64,000 nt of DNA. Source: Micropterix aruncella. Lineage: Eukaryota; Arthropoda; Insecta; Lepidoptera; Micropterigidae. Positions 1-10,525 of the stretch are shown here, in pieces (the stretch's first letter is position 1; the number at the start of each line of letters is the position of its first letter). The stretch covers positions 3,402,795 to 3,466,794 of the forward strand of contig OX155957.1 in the NCBI GenBank assembly GCA_944548615.1, read 5' to 3'. Both the position numbers and the translations under genes were made by a program. The notes beneath the pieces were generated by a model. The model was given only the letters and a program-made list of their open reading frames with translations. It was not told the DNA's origin and did not search any database.

Positions 1-469
1 GCTAGGATACGCGCGACGGGGGGCGATCACTTTATTGCTCGACATCAGGTGTTCTTAATTGGGAGCACAATAAAACCATCAAGGTAGCGAAGAGATTGTA
101 TAGCTATGTTGCCTCTCTTTCTTTATTCATTCAAAATTGCAAATACAGTTGGATATGTCATAAATCTAATTATTTAAAACACAATGATTAAAATATACCT
201 AACAGAAACTGCAACTAGAGCGGACATTTATTCTCACCATACACGCGGTAGCTCCCTGTTATACGTGCTTTGAACAAGACTGACAAAGTACAGAAAAGCT
301 AATTATACCTTAGCATTAAATTCTACAATCTACTCCCTACTACTATCAAACAGCTGGAGGAATTAAAATTTTAAAAAAGCATGCTGATAGGCCACCCTTT
401 CTATAATCTGACCGAATTGGAAGGCTAATTGGATGATAATTATATTTGTACTTTTAGTTTTTAAATGTA
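1..469. other. AT-rich sequence, nothing recognised
   Basis: No coding pattern, RNA gene or repeat shared with the rest of the window was seen here. The segment is AT-rich and all frames are short. Confidence 0.5.
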
Positions 470-862
470 AGACTTAGATTTAGTTTGATTATTTAACACT
501 TAGTTTGATTATCTATTCGAATTATTGACTTTTTAATTATTAGGCTTCTGCTGTGGTTATTCAACTTATTACTGACTATTTTAATTATTGTGTTAAGTGG
601 CATTTACTAAGTATCCATTAGAATTATTGACTAATTTAATTAATAAGATTTTCATTTGTTTTTTTATTTACCATAAGTAACTTTTATAAGGTTCCAAAGT
701 TTCGTAGATACATTTTTTTACAACTTATGCATGTTAAATAAAGATTAAAGTAGTAATGAGACTAGTAAGTCTAAGGTAGTAACCTAACACATATTTTGAC
801 ACGTCCAAGAGCGGTTTTTAGCCGTCAATTGGGCACTACGTAAATGTAATGTAATGTAATGT
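470..862 (+). repeat. Interspersed repeat X, copy 1, with (TGTAA)n tail
   Basis: This segment resembles the reverse complement of 17050-17460 along most of its length. Shared landmarks are TTGATTATCTATTCGAA, GTAGTAATGAGACT and the terminal block around CAATTGGGCACTACGTAAA. The + orientation ends in about three TGTAA units at 845-862, the kind of short-repeat tail left by a retroposed element. No coding capacity was found, so the family cannot be classified. It could be the 3' UTR of a non-LTR element or a SINE. Confidence 0.6.
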
Positions 863-1036
863 ATAAATTTAAGAAATAATTATTTTTTTCTTAAGTCAGT
901 AAAAATATATCTAAAAATAACCAAGTCAGACAAAATAAAAGATAAATGCCTAATAATGTCATAAGTAAAACGACAATAATCATAATGAAAAATTAAATAT
1001 TATCAATTTATTGCTACGAGGTAACCCTCGTAGCAT

Positions 1037-1284
1037 TAAATTGAGTTTGTTTTAACATAAGAATAATAGAGATATGTTATATTTTATAATAAATATATAC
1101 CTATATTTAATAATAGTAATAAATAATACAATAAAATATTTTTTTCCGATACAAAAATAATAAATTGAGTTTGTTTTAACATAAGAATAATAGAGATATA
1201 TTATATTTTATAATAAATATATACCTATATTTAATAATAAAAATAACTAATAAAATAAAAGTATTTATTTCCAATACAATAATA
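1037..1284. repeat. Tandem duplication of a 124-bp AT-rich unit
   Basis: Two adjacent units (1037-1160 and 1161-1284) both start TAAATTGAGTTTGTTTTAAC and stay almost identical until small differences in the last 40 bases. The repeat is non-coding. Confidence 0.85.
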
Positions 1285-1836
1285 ATACTTGTGTAGGAAA
1301 GATATTAATTAATCTTAAACTAGTTACTCAATTTAGCCAAGATATGATATACAATACATAATTTTAAACTTACCAATTTACAAAAACAAAGACTATATCA
1401 TAACAGTTTACAACAAACCAATTGACAATAAATAATATGTATTAGACTAAATGGGTAGATACGATGCTATGTATTTTTACAATATTTTAAGAAGTCGTTA
1501 TGAGCATACCTGTCGATTTTAAGGAGATAGGTTCGGAGTATAGATATTGTTTTGTAATATACAAAGGTATTGTAATATTTCCTCCAGGTAGTATATCTTA
1601 TAAATAGCATTTGTGGTAAGCCAGTGATTAACTCTAAATTCGAATATTTTTGGTTATACATCTCGTATTGTCACTGGCAGGTTACTAAAGAGTTTAAAGG
1701 CCAAATACACAAATGACTTTTGAATCATAGTCATAGATATATTTTGCTTCTTGCGAACTGATGTATTATTTCTGCAAAAAAATCTGTACTTTGACCAAAT
1801 TCTTTCTCATAATGTGAATTTAGCAATTTCAGCATT
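1285..1836. other. AT-rich sequence, nothing recognised
   Basis: No coding or structural signal was seen. A 64-codon minus-strand frame at 1467-1661 resembles no family known to me and is probably chance. Confidence 0.4.
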
Positions 1837-1837
1837 G

Positions 1838-1872
1838 TTTCAATACAATACAATACAATTTTATTTTACCCC
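1838..1872 (-). repeat. Simple-repeat tail (ACAAT)n, probable 3' end of a minus-strand retroelement
   Basis: On the minus strand an A-rich stretch runs into repeated TTGTA units. Several lepidopteran non-LTR elements end in such pentanucleotide repeats. No coding remnant was found upstream, so the assignment is weak. Confidence 0.35.
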
Positions 1873-2019
1873 AGTAGGTAAGCATTCATACACTCGGATG
1901 CGTGATTATATCCAACATTCTTAGTGATAAGGGGAAATTAACTATCGCGATAGTCGTGATTGTATAAATTAAATTAAATTATTTATAATCGGTTTAAAAT
2001 CCTTGATAATTAGAAAATA

Positions 2020-2486
2020 AATTAATAGTTTTTAAACAAAACACTAAAAACACGCTTTTATAAATGTACGTAAAAATCAAAAAAGGTTTGTTATAACATT
2101 GAAACCTGATCGTGTTCAAAGTACATTACGTGACGTTTGTCACAAGTGCAAACACGACTATGGAACGATATTCCATCATGGAATGCCAGTTCCTGTCTTC
2201 CGGCTTCATCATCAGACCTTGAAACCTAATAGTGGTCAATGTTCATTCCAAGACTTTTCTAACAAGTCCAAACACAGCTATAATACGATGTTCCATCATG
2301 AAGTTCCAGTTCATATCTTCCGACTCCATCATCAGATCAGTTCGACAGTGCCATATTATTGTATTGTCATCAGAACTACATACAGCAGCCAATTTTCATG
2401 ACGCTACGATCCTTGGAAGATGGTTAAATTAGTTACCTTAGATTCCATTACATAGTTACATATAGGGCGACCTAATAAAAGCGTGG
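2020..2486 (+). repeat. TIR repeat family R, copy 1, with internal 120-bp duplication
   Basis: This is one of three copies (also near 49738-50076 and 56628-57050). It starts with an A-rich block and AACACGCTTTTAT and ends with the inverse ATAAAAGCGTG, which gives short terminal inverted repeats. Copy 1 carries two tandem units of about 120 bp (2100-2219 and 2220-2337), both with TTCCATCATG and ending ATCATCAGA. The unit length is a multiple of three, so a frame stays open over 100 codons, giving two related 40-residue blocks. A block containing ATCCTTGGAAGATGG is common to all copies. No transposase was seen, so this is a non-autonomous element of unknown superfamily. Confidence 0.7.
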
Positions 2487-2934
2487 TAATAATGTAGTAA
2501 TTTAAATTTCTGATTATATAGAAAGCACAATGTCTATAACCATAATTATCAAAGTAATAATGTCTAGTCATGTAAATAGACAACCGTATACTTAATATGT
2601 CAAAATTTAAATTAATCGTCAAATTCAGCAATAAAGCTTTCGTTATTGAAAATAAATATTACACTCTTTCGCAGATGTTAACCATCAGGAATTTTCCTTT
2701 ATTTTAGAATGTGATGTTCTTGGAATATGAATTCAGCATTATCCAAATCTCTTGTCATACACTGGTTTCTTGACTAAGCTCCGCTCATGCATACGAGATG
2801 CCACTGCAATGAGAATTACAAGAAAAACAGGCAATTTAAACCCTCGGGACATGGACAGAACGATCCGGGGTGTGATTTTAAACCAATAACCGTAAAAAAA
2901 TGCACATTCGATTTTTTGTCGCTTACGAGGGTCA

Positions 2935-3033
2935 CATATAAGCCAACATAAACGTTTAGTCACAATGACCCTGACGGCATGGTCGTAACATATTGGCACT
3001 TGGCAACTTGCCATGTTGTACTCTATTTAATGT
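2935..3033 (+). repeat. Interspersed repeat K, copy 1
   Basis: It shares TTTAGTCACAATRACCCTG, GGCACTTGGCAA and GTGCAA with 9683-9825 and with 63600-63740. Other copies end in AATAAAG plus AAC/AAA runs. This copy is cut short and abuts the next repeat (Z). Confidence 0.6.
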
Positions 3034-3115
3034 GCAACAGTGGCGTAACTAAGCCGGTGTAACTGGTGCGGCGCACCCGGTCCCACGGTAGTTCGGGGCC
3101 CAAAACAGAACTTCT
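3034..3115 (+). repeat. Interspersed repeat Z, copy 1 (CAGTGGCGTAACTAAGCCGG start)
   Basis: It matches 55602-55680 through GCGTAACTAAGCCGGTG and GGTGCGGCGCACC, with a small GC palindrome. A fragment of the same start lies inverted near 6115-6127. No coding capacity was seen and the class is unknown. Confidence 0.5.
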
Positions 3116-4430
3116 GTCTAGGATCGATTTTCCATCCAACTCTGCTAGGAAGCTAAGGAACACGCAAATATGGATGTATTAAAATTGATCGATGATTTTG
3201 TACAGATTTTGACCATGGGGACCATTCTAAAAATGTATTGTGATATATATTTATATTAGAAATATATTTTGAAAACCATTCTAGAATTGTAATTTATTAA
3301 ATACATTAAATAGTTAATCCAAATATGTAGATATGCCAAAAGTACTACATTTGTATAATTATTATGTGGGTATTTTTTAGTCTTACTACTCAACATACGG
3401 CTTCTAATCAAAATAAATTACTTAATAAAAACTATTTTTTTTAAATTATTTTATAATATTTTTTTTTAATTTCTCATTAATATTTAAAGACGGAACAATA
3501 TAACTCAGCACTTATCCTAATAGTAAATCGTCGTATTATTATAGGAACAAATGCTTGGAACATGCCGTTCACAGGCGCAGTTCCATACTGCATTTTCACT
3601 AGTCAGCTATGCCCGCCTATATCGTCTGCCTACCCTGATCGTACTAATTTTATTGTTTTATATTTAATAATTCATTTATCACTCACAATGCTACTTACTA
3701 AATAAAATTAATCTCCGTGTTCCTTCCAACCCAATAGATTTAACCCTGCTCTTCATGTTCCTCATGCTGGTACCAACTATAAGCAAAATGCATTTCTGTG
3801 GCGAACAAGTGACAATTGTAATTATTTGATTAAACGCTTTGACTTTGATCTATTCTGTACGAGTATTAACTCAGCTAGGCAGCAGCTCAACAGTGAATTC
3901 TTCAGCAATAATTGTTGAATATTTTTTTATGTATTTTTAATCGATAGCTTTATTTGAAAGGTCACACATGTTTCTACAGCGTTACTTAAACGTGAAAACC
4001 TTTCATTAGCTCTCTGTTATCCTACTCCTCTTTTTGTTAAATTATAATTAGCTGTTGGTTTTTCTAACAAAAAATAAAGAGAATAAAAAAAAAAAAATAA
4101 ACATTCTCACACAACAATTTTTCAATGTTTTCAACAATGTGATATCTCGTGTTCCGCTGAAGTTGTTGGGAACTTGTTCCGCAATATCTTCGAGGCAATG
4201 CCCCCAAACGAATATGACGTTTTATTATATATCTACGATATAAATATATAAAGTAGCTAGGTACCCAGTTATTACATAATATATGCCATAATGAATGTAA
4301 GTAAGCAGGGGCCTTTTGTTCAATTTTTCACTGGGGCCCTTACAAGCTTTTATTTACCTTGCAATGTATTTTAGTTAGTATGTATGCATGGTATGTTTGT
4401 TTAGGTCAAATCTTTCAAACTGAATTACAA
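3116..4430. other. AT-rich sequence, nothing recognised
   Basis: There are short A/T runs and frames below 65 codons only. A pair of GGGGCC-type blocks at 4310-4340 may be the far end of repeat Z. No gene was found. Confidence 0.4.
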
Positions 4431-4435
4431 TAACT

Positions 4436-4505
4436 TCCTCTTATCGTACGAAGTTGACATTTTTTCAGTTCATTGGTTCAGTTCAGATCACAATGCAATT
4501 TTATA
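4436..4505 (+). repeat. Left part of 118-bp-family element, copy A
   Basis: ATCGTACGAAGTTGA, GGTTCAGTTC and AATGCAATTTTAT match the leader that precedes the 118-bp units in copy D (34530-34590). The match resumes at 5315, so the retrotransposon fragment between them probably interrupts this copy. Confidence 0.45.
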
Positions 4506-4719
4506 AGAATAAGAATAAGAATAGGAAAAAAATATTTTCAAAAACCCGATCTGGGTATAGAAATTACATATCAAATAAAATTGGTATTTAAATTATAAAA
4601 AAGTATATAAAAAACTAATAAATAAAAAAAAACATAGAAATTCAAAAATAACAAAGACATAAAAACTAGAAAAATAAAAAACAACAGAAATAATGAGAAA
4701 ACATAGGGAATCAGCAATT

Positions 4720-5317
4720 CAATAACAAAAATATATGAAAACTAGAAAAATAGAAAGCTTCCAAAGAGTTCTACATAAACTACATTTAATTAGGATCAAA
4801 CTATCGATCAACAATCAAGAAATAGAAAAATGTATCGACTCTCCAAAGAACAAAAAATCAACTGGTATCGATGACATGCCTGTTAGCGTAATTAAAATCC
4901 ATAAACGTGTACTGGCACCTTGTCTAATATATCTTTACAATTTAAGCTTTTCAGAGGGAATATTTCTAGATTGTCATAAAGTAGCCAAGATTACACCGAT
5001 ATATAAAAAAGGGCGATCCCACGAGCGTAGAAAATTGTCGACCCGTAGCCCTACTGAGTAATTTCTCAAAAATTTTGGAGAAGGTCATCGAAAAACGACT
5101 AAATGGTTTCCTTGAAAAATTTGGGGTCATTTTAGACAGTCAATATGGATTTCGGACAACAAAAAATCTGCACAGGATGCCGCGTTGTCTGCATGTTTCA
5201 TTATTGAGAATAGTCGAAACACGAAGATGCTTACAGCAGGACTATTCTGCGATCTAAGCAAAGCATTCGACTGTATAAATATCAATACCTTAGTAGACAA
5301 GCTAAATTTGTTTTGGT
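4720..5317 (+). pseudogene. Jockey/CR1-like non-LTR reverse transcriptase, N-terminal part, frameshifted
   Basis: This is a fragment of the reverse transcriptase domain of a LINE-type retrotransposon, the enzyme that copies element RNA into DNA at a nicked target. In the first frame (4735-5030) KSTGIDDMP and KITPIYKKG are the usual early RT blocks. The frame then shifts to read RPVALLSNFSKILEKVIEKR and QYGFR (5039-5155). It shifts back near 5160 to read DLSKAFDC at 5251-5274, which is motif A with a catalytic aspartate. The YADD motif and everything after it are missing, so the copy is dead. It sits between the two parts of a 118-bp-family repeat. Clade assignment by eye is jockey or CR1-like. 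Confidence 0.85.
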
Positions 5318-6095
5318 AAGCATAGCCTGATTCATCATCCAAGATCGGCTCCCGACGAGTTTACACTTCCACGGTCAACAGCACAGACGTACAATTTTAT
5401 ATACGCATTCAATTATGATATGCCTTTCTAAATTCCACCGTGACATAGTCGCTGCACCCAGAGTTGACTCCCGACGAGGGGACTTCTCAACAGAAAATAA
5501 ATTTTATATACGCATTCAATTATGATAGCCCGTTCTAAATTTCACAATGACATGGCTACTGCACCCAGGATTGGCTCTCGATAAGGGGACTCCCCAACGC
5601 TCAACAGCACAGAAACGACATTTTGTATACGCATTCAATTATGATAGCCCGTCCTAAGTTTCACCGTGATAGGGCTGCTGCACCCAGGGATGGCTTCCAG
5701 CGAGGGGACTCCTCAACTGTCAACAGCACAAACACAAAATGCTGTATAGCATTCAATTATGGTAGCCCCTTCTAAGTTTCGCAGCGACAGGGCTGCTGCA
5801 CCCAGGTTTGGTTACCAACGAGGGGCCTCCTCAACGGTCGACATCACAAACACGAAATGCTGTATAGCATTCAATTATGATAGCCTCTTCTAAGTTTCAC
5901 TGCGACAGGGCCGCTGCATCCAGGGTTCGCTTCCAACTAGGGGACTCCTCAACGGTCAACATCACAAACACGAAACTATGTATAACATTCAATTATGATA
6001 GCCCATTCAAAGTTCCACTATGATATGGCTGCTATACCAGGGGTTAGCTCGGGACAGAGTATTTTAATAAAAGCTTGTTTTTAAAAATGTCTTTT
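5318..6095 (+). repeat. 118-bp tandem repeat array (118-bp-family element, copy A)
   Basis: The marker GCATTCAATTATGATA (or a close variant) recurs at 5405, 5512, 5631, 5749, 5867 and 5985, giving spacings of 107, 119, 118, 118 and 118. Each unit also carries GCTGCTGCACCCAGG, GAGGGGACTCCTCAAC and TCAACAGCACA. The array ends in ACAGAGTATTTTAATAAAAG, an end also found in inverted orientation at about 28150-28190. Related copies with about two units lie at 15700-16222 (-), 28146-29170 (-) and 34336-35207 (+). The class is unknown. Confidence 0.85.
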
Positions 6096-7708
6096 TACTA
6101 TTAACTTATTCTAAGTTACGCCACTGATGTGCGATAAAGTTTTTCAAACAAGCAAACAAATACATGAAATTAGTACGTAGCTGAATTTCAGCTGAATTAA
6201 ATTCTGTAAAGTATATCATATTTTTATTAATTACGTTTATTTATATGATATAAAATACAGTTCGGCGACCGTTCACTCCAAGCTTGGCTACAGCGCTCGT
6301 AAATTATCGGCAAAGTTCGGGCGGCGCCTGTCGCAGATAAAAATCATAAGACGCATATAAAACAAATTTGTCATAAACCCCTTTATGGGCGCGGAGGGAT
6401 GGATTCACGGGCGGCCGACTTTGTATAAGTTATGACATCTCGCTCTGTCCCGGCCACAATATCATAACTACCTCCGACGTATAAAATCCTTTTATCGGGA
6501 GATTTGAAAATCACTGTATTATTTAATTTTATGCCGGTGAGATGTGTGGTCTGATTGGAAAATATTGTGAAATACGGCATCTCGTAAAATTGGTTAATCG
6601 GGTCAAGATGACTGAAGGGTCAAAACATAAAATTACCGTTACCGTTTTTGAACCGTATTGGAACTAGGATATCAACACTACCGCCTAAATGTATTTGGTC
6701 ACCGACTTTTTAATGTACTGATTATATAAAAGGTATTCAACCCGTCCAGTAGCGGCATAATTTCATGGAAGACCACGGCAATTTATTGGAATTTCTTACA
6801 ATATCGCCGCGCTCGACAAAAAGTACTATAACTATGGAACTACTATAGCAATCATAAAAATAATAACTGTTCAAGGATCCTATTAAAATTTTGTATATAG
6901 AATATTAAAATCTAACTTTGTAAAATAATTAAATAATTATGAATAAATATGAAAATTCGAAAATGTGAAAAAAAGTCGGAAATTCTAACTTGTACTTGCC
7001 TTGCGGAAAAATACGGAACCCTATTTTGAAATTTTCTTAGATTCTCTATCAAGGATAATATTTTGTTTTGCTTATTTACATACAAAAATATTTAGATATT
7101 ACCGCATAAAAACCTATATTTTTTTATGGTTTCTCGAAAAAAATAACCACATTAATTTACAAGTAGGTACGCCGAAAATTTCATATATTTCAGCGAAAAC
7201 AAAATAATATGTATTATTTCAACGAATTAGGCAGACATTTTGCATTTTTAGAGTTATTTATCGCAAAAAACTCAATAATTAGTACCTAATGACGCAATAG
7301 CGCACCAAATTATTCAACTCAAAAAAATAGGTAAAATTGGAATAAAATGTACATAAAATCAATGAATTCGCTTAACAAAGTGTTTTAGATTCAAATTTGC
7401 TTACATTTCTTTTCATATTCTAACTGTAAACACTAAAAAAACAAAAAGTCTGGCAACGGCGACCAACTAGGGATGTTTGACATTGGAATTTTACCATAAA
7501 TATCAGTTAAAAAGACGCGTGAAATTTTTCTAGCGGCAGTCTATGTATCTATGGTAATAATGAGATATTTGGTATGGATTTTAGGATGCGTTCGAATTAG
7601 AAAATAATATTACTGTGGGCTCCGGGAGCAAGCCGCCAATATTGGTCGTTACGTAGTCAACGGTGTTCTGATGTGCAACCAAATTTGGTGGTTTCGTAGC
7701 CGAAGGGT
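6096..7708. other. Mostly unrecognised; GC-richer block at 6258-6440
   Basis: An inverted scrap of repeat Z and K-like tail (ACGCCACTG, GTGCGATAAAG) lies at 6115-6150. The 6258-6440 stretch is richer in CG than its surroundings and has no repeat partner in the window, so it could be unique host sequence. A 65-codon minus frame (6383-6580) is not recognised. The rest is AT-rich. Confidence 0.35.
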
Positions 7709-7811
7709 TAAAAAATCCTGTTTTTAAGCACATTTGTGATCAACCCAAAGTGCATTTATATAGCTCATGAATCAAATTTGTTTTAACACTTATTACCTAA
7801 ATAGGCCGTAA
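7709..7811 (+). repeat. Direct duplication, unit 1, left part (interrupted by Helitron)
   Basis: AATCCTGTTTTTAAGCA, AAAGTGCATT and ATATAGCTCAT also occur in unit 2 (8786-9003). Unit 1 continues at 8591 after the Helitron. Confidence 0.85.
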
Positions 7812-8590
7812 TCTATACTAATAATTTAAAGAAGTAATGTTTTTAACTTTGTAAGTTTGTAATTTGGTATGTAGGGGGAGTCTCGGAAACTACTCATCCG
7901 ATTTCAAAAATTCTTTCAATAATTATCGAAAATGATTATATCGGAATGCTCTAATTGTCGACGAGTGATATAGGCTATATTTTATTGGGATAAATATTGG
8001 TTTCCAATACAAAATGATGATATTTGTAAATCCAGTCGAGAAGAATAAGCTGATGAGTTGCTTTATCGGCGTGTTCTGGCGAAACGGTTTGATATATGTG
8101 AAGATAATATATGAAAAGAGCATCGGCTTCAGAGAGATCTTTAAGCTACAATAACTGCTTTTATATCTCAAAAAAATAAGAAAAATTATTGAGCAGTGTT
8201 TGTTGAAGACATTAGCAATTAGAAAAATGCTAATCAAAATAAATTAATCCATTATCACCGGTGATTATTAAAGCTAAAATTAGCCATTTACTGTAAGTGT
8301 TTAGGTAGTATAGTTATAGAGATATTATAAAATTAGTAACGCCTGCAAGCACCTTGAAATACCTAGCAGGCGGCGGCGGCTGCTGGCCCAGCAAGGTCAG
8401 CGTTCGGGCGGCGCGGGTGGCGAGGAACAAGACGCGTACGTCTGTGATATAGGTAGCGTGCATCTGAGGGGGGACATCTTGCACTACATATCTATAGGTA
8501 GCGTCTAAAACAGCAAATAAACACCACCCTACTTAAATTAACAAAACGATTCAAAACTTTACGCGAAGCAAAGCCGCGGGTAACAGCTAG
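7812..8590 (+). mobile_element. Non-autonomous Helitron, 779 bp
   Basis: It starts TCTATACTAATA directly after an A (7811) and ends CGGGTAACAGCTAG directly before a T (8591). This is the Helitron signature of a TC start, CTAR end and insertion between A and T without target duplication. Unit 2 of the flanking duplication at about 8880 preserves the empty site. There is no Rep/helicase frame inside, so the element depends on enzymes supplied elsewhere. A GC-rich patch at 8365-8430 may be captured sequence. Related copies are at 27264-28038 (-) and 40247-41112 (+). Confidence 0.88.
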
Positions 8591-9003
8591 TTCCTATAAT
8601 AAAGGTACCGGACGTTAATTAAATATCAGGAATAAAAGAGTCATTTAATAATTCTGGCAAGAATTCATTTATGTTATTCAAGTTAGCCTTAATTATATTT
8701 TCTTATTTATAGCTTATTTAGGCGTTGTTCGCTTTTAAATAAAATTAATAATTTCTTCTGAGAATTAAAAAATTATATGATTTTTAAAATCCTGTTTTTA
8801 AGCATAATTGAGTACTTCCTCAAAGTGCATTAATATAGCTCATACGTTAAATTTGTATTACCAAATGGGCTATAATTCCCATAATAAATGTAACGGATAT
8901 TATTGAAATTTCAGTTATATTTTTTTTTTCAAATTCTGGTAAGAATTTATTAATTTTATTTTAGGTAGGCCGAATTATATTTTCCTATCAATGTTAATTT
9001 AGA
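8591..9003 (+). repeat. Direct duplication: unit 1 right part (8591-8720) and unit 2 (8786-9003)
   Basis: TTCCTATAATAAAGGTA at 8591 corresponds to TTCCCATAATAAATGTA near 8875 in unit 2. Both continue to a shared AATTCTGG(C/T)AAGAATT and ATTATATTTTC. Unit 2 is uninterrupted across the Helitron insertion point. Confidence 0.8.
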
Positions 9004-9198
9004 CAAAAAATGCCGAAGTAAGCTTTATTACGAAAATATAATTAGGGCTATTTTTTATTTGTTGTGTGGGGCTTTTCTAAGGTCTTTATGAGCCTTGTAA
9101 CACTAATACCATTGCTGATCTATTGTGTTCGCCGCCTACTATAGTTCTGCGCTAAGCCTCGTGTCATTTAATAACTGCAACAGGCTGTTGGCGCCAGA
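9004..9198. other. Unrecognised
   Basis: No repeat or coding signal was seen. Confidence 0.3.
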
Positions 9199-9420
9199 TT
9201 ATTTAACCTCCTCAGGTTGGAGGTAAAGACCACACAAGTGGATGTATCTTTTACGCATCATCGGACCACACTCGCACATGAGGTGCAGAGCAGTTTCCTC
9301 TGCCCCTTGGCAGAACCTGCACATTTTTGTGTCTCGAAGCTTGAGGTTGTACATCTGTTTGTTAAGGACCATTTTCAGGGGTTCGTAACTGGCGATATTT
9401 TATACCAGAAATTTTGGAAA
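9199..9420 (-). pseudogene. C-terminal zinc-finger end of a jockey/R1-like non-LTR ORF2
   Basis: The minus frame reads YEPLKMVLNKQMYNL, then CRFC, EETALHLMCEC and MRKRY, and stops at 9199-9201. The spacing CX2C, HX3C after a run of acidic residues is the usual C-terminal knuckle after the RNase H region of jockey and R1-type LINE proteins. It probably binds element RNA or DNA. Only about 70 codons survive, so the copy is 5'-truncated. A short scrap of the same coding sequence (IARYEPLKVVN) lies on the minus strand at about 43950-43985. Confidence 0.75.
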
Positions 9421-9682
9421 TAAATATATACACAATCATACATACATTTATACTCAGACATTCGGGCCGCCCGCGCCTGCCCGACTCTGGAATTCCGTGC
9501 CTTTACCGATAAGACAACTGGAAAACCTGAGCTAGTTTAAAAAATCGAGAGACATTTTCTCAACTCATGAATACATCCTTCCCCTCCCGTCTCTATCATA
9601 TCGAGTTAGCATACGTTAATAATCACCGTTTTATATTTTATCCTATGATGACTATTATGTAAGTGTATTCATTTACTACTTG
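9421..9682. other. Unrecognised
   Basis: A short GC-rich patch lies at 9463-9500. No coding or repeat signal was seen. Confidence 0.3.
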
Positions 9683-9825
9683 TGAATCAATTTGCCCATA
9701 TAAACCTTTAGTCACAATAACCCTGGCGGTATGGCCATAAGATATTGCCACTTGGCAATTATTAGGCCCACACCACATTGTACTCTTATGTGTGTGCAAT
9801 AAAGCTTTTCCAACAAACAAACAAT
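9683..9825 (+). repeat. Interspersed repeat K, copy 2
   Basis: This is the most complete of three copies. It contains TAGTCACAATAACCCTGGCG, GATATTGCCACTTGGCAA and TATGTGTGTGCAATAAAG, then AACAAACAAACAA. The AATAAA plus AAAC tail suggests a retroposed 3' end. The SINE copies in this window have a similar AAAC tail. Confidence 0.7.
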
Positions 9826-10525
9826 CTTATTAAGATTACAAAATGCGATGCATAGCGAGATTACAAAATACAAAATGCAATATTATTAGATTATTATTAG
9901 TTTTTCTCTCCCTTCCAGGGATACGAAATGGACAAGTCTGTCGCAGGGACCGACATCAGGTGTCTCCATTTTAGATTCAATTTCCCCGAAAGCCGATGCA
10001 ACATCCGGTCGACCTCGTGTCCACAGGCAATAACACTTGGGAGGCAGTTAGATACTTTAGATTAGGCAGCGGTGTAGCGTCACACCCCGCGCGTGACGTT
10101 GACGATTTAATAACGTCAAATTAAGATAGCGCCATGGGACGCGGGTATCTTTACGGCCTTGCCCTCCCAGTGCAGCGTCCAGGAAGACCGGCCAGGCTAT
10201 TCGTGGTTCCGTCGCATTTATCACCAATCGAGGAATAACGATTATGTAAATATGGTGTTTGTCTCAAAACGCCTCGGCTCGTATTAAGATAAAGTAAACA
10301 TGCGATAAAGCATTTGATGAATTTCATGCGATAAGAGCGACTGCTGATGAATGAGCGTACGATAGATTTGACTAATGATAGGCCCACCATCGCGTCGACG
10401 TAGTATGGTAAACCTACGATTGGGGTCTTTAAGGGCAGGCCCCTTAAAGGCACGGGTAGCTCTTTATACAAAACGCCGATACAAATCTACAATTTAAATC
10501 GTAGGGTCACGGCCCCTAGCATATA
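9826..10525. other. Unrecognised; moderately GC-rich
   Basis: The 9925-10480 stretch has CG-rich blocks and a 106-codon minus frame that I do not recognise. It has no partner elsewhere in the window. It could be unique host sequence or an old single-copy repeat. Confidence 0.3.

Noticed and set aside
5318..6095. CRISPR-like array (regular 118-bp spacing)
   Set aside because: The whole unit is repeated, not short repeats with unique spacers, and the DNA is eukaryotic.
7812..8590. Captured gene fragment in the Helitron (GC-rich patch 8365-8430)
   Set aside because: Too short to assign to any gene; the other Helitrons in the window lack it, but origin cannot be read from the sequence.
10151..10471. 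106-codon minus frame as a gene
   Set aside because: No family resemblance; a moderately GC-rich region gives long frames by chance.
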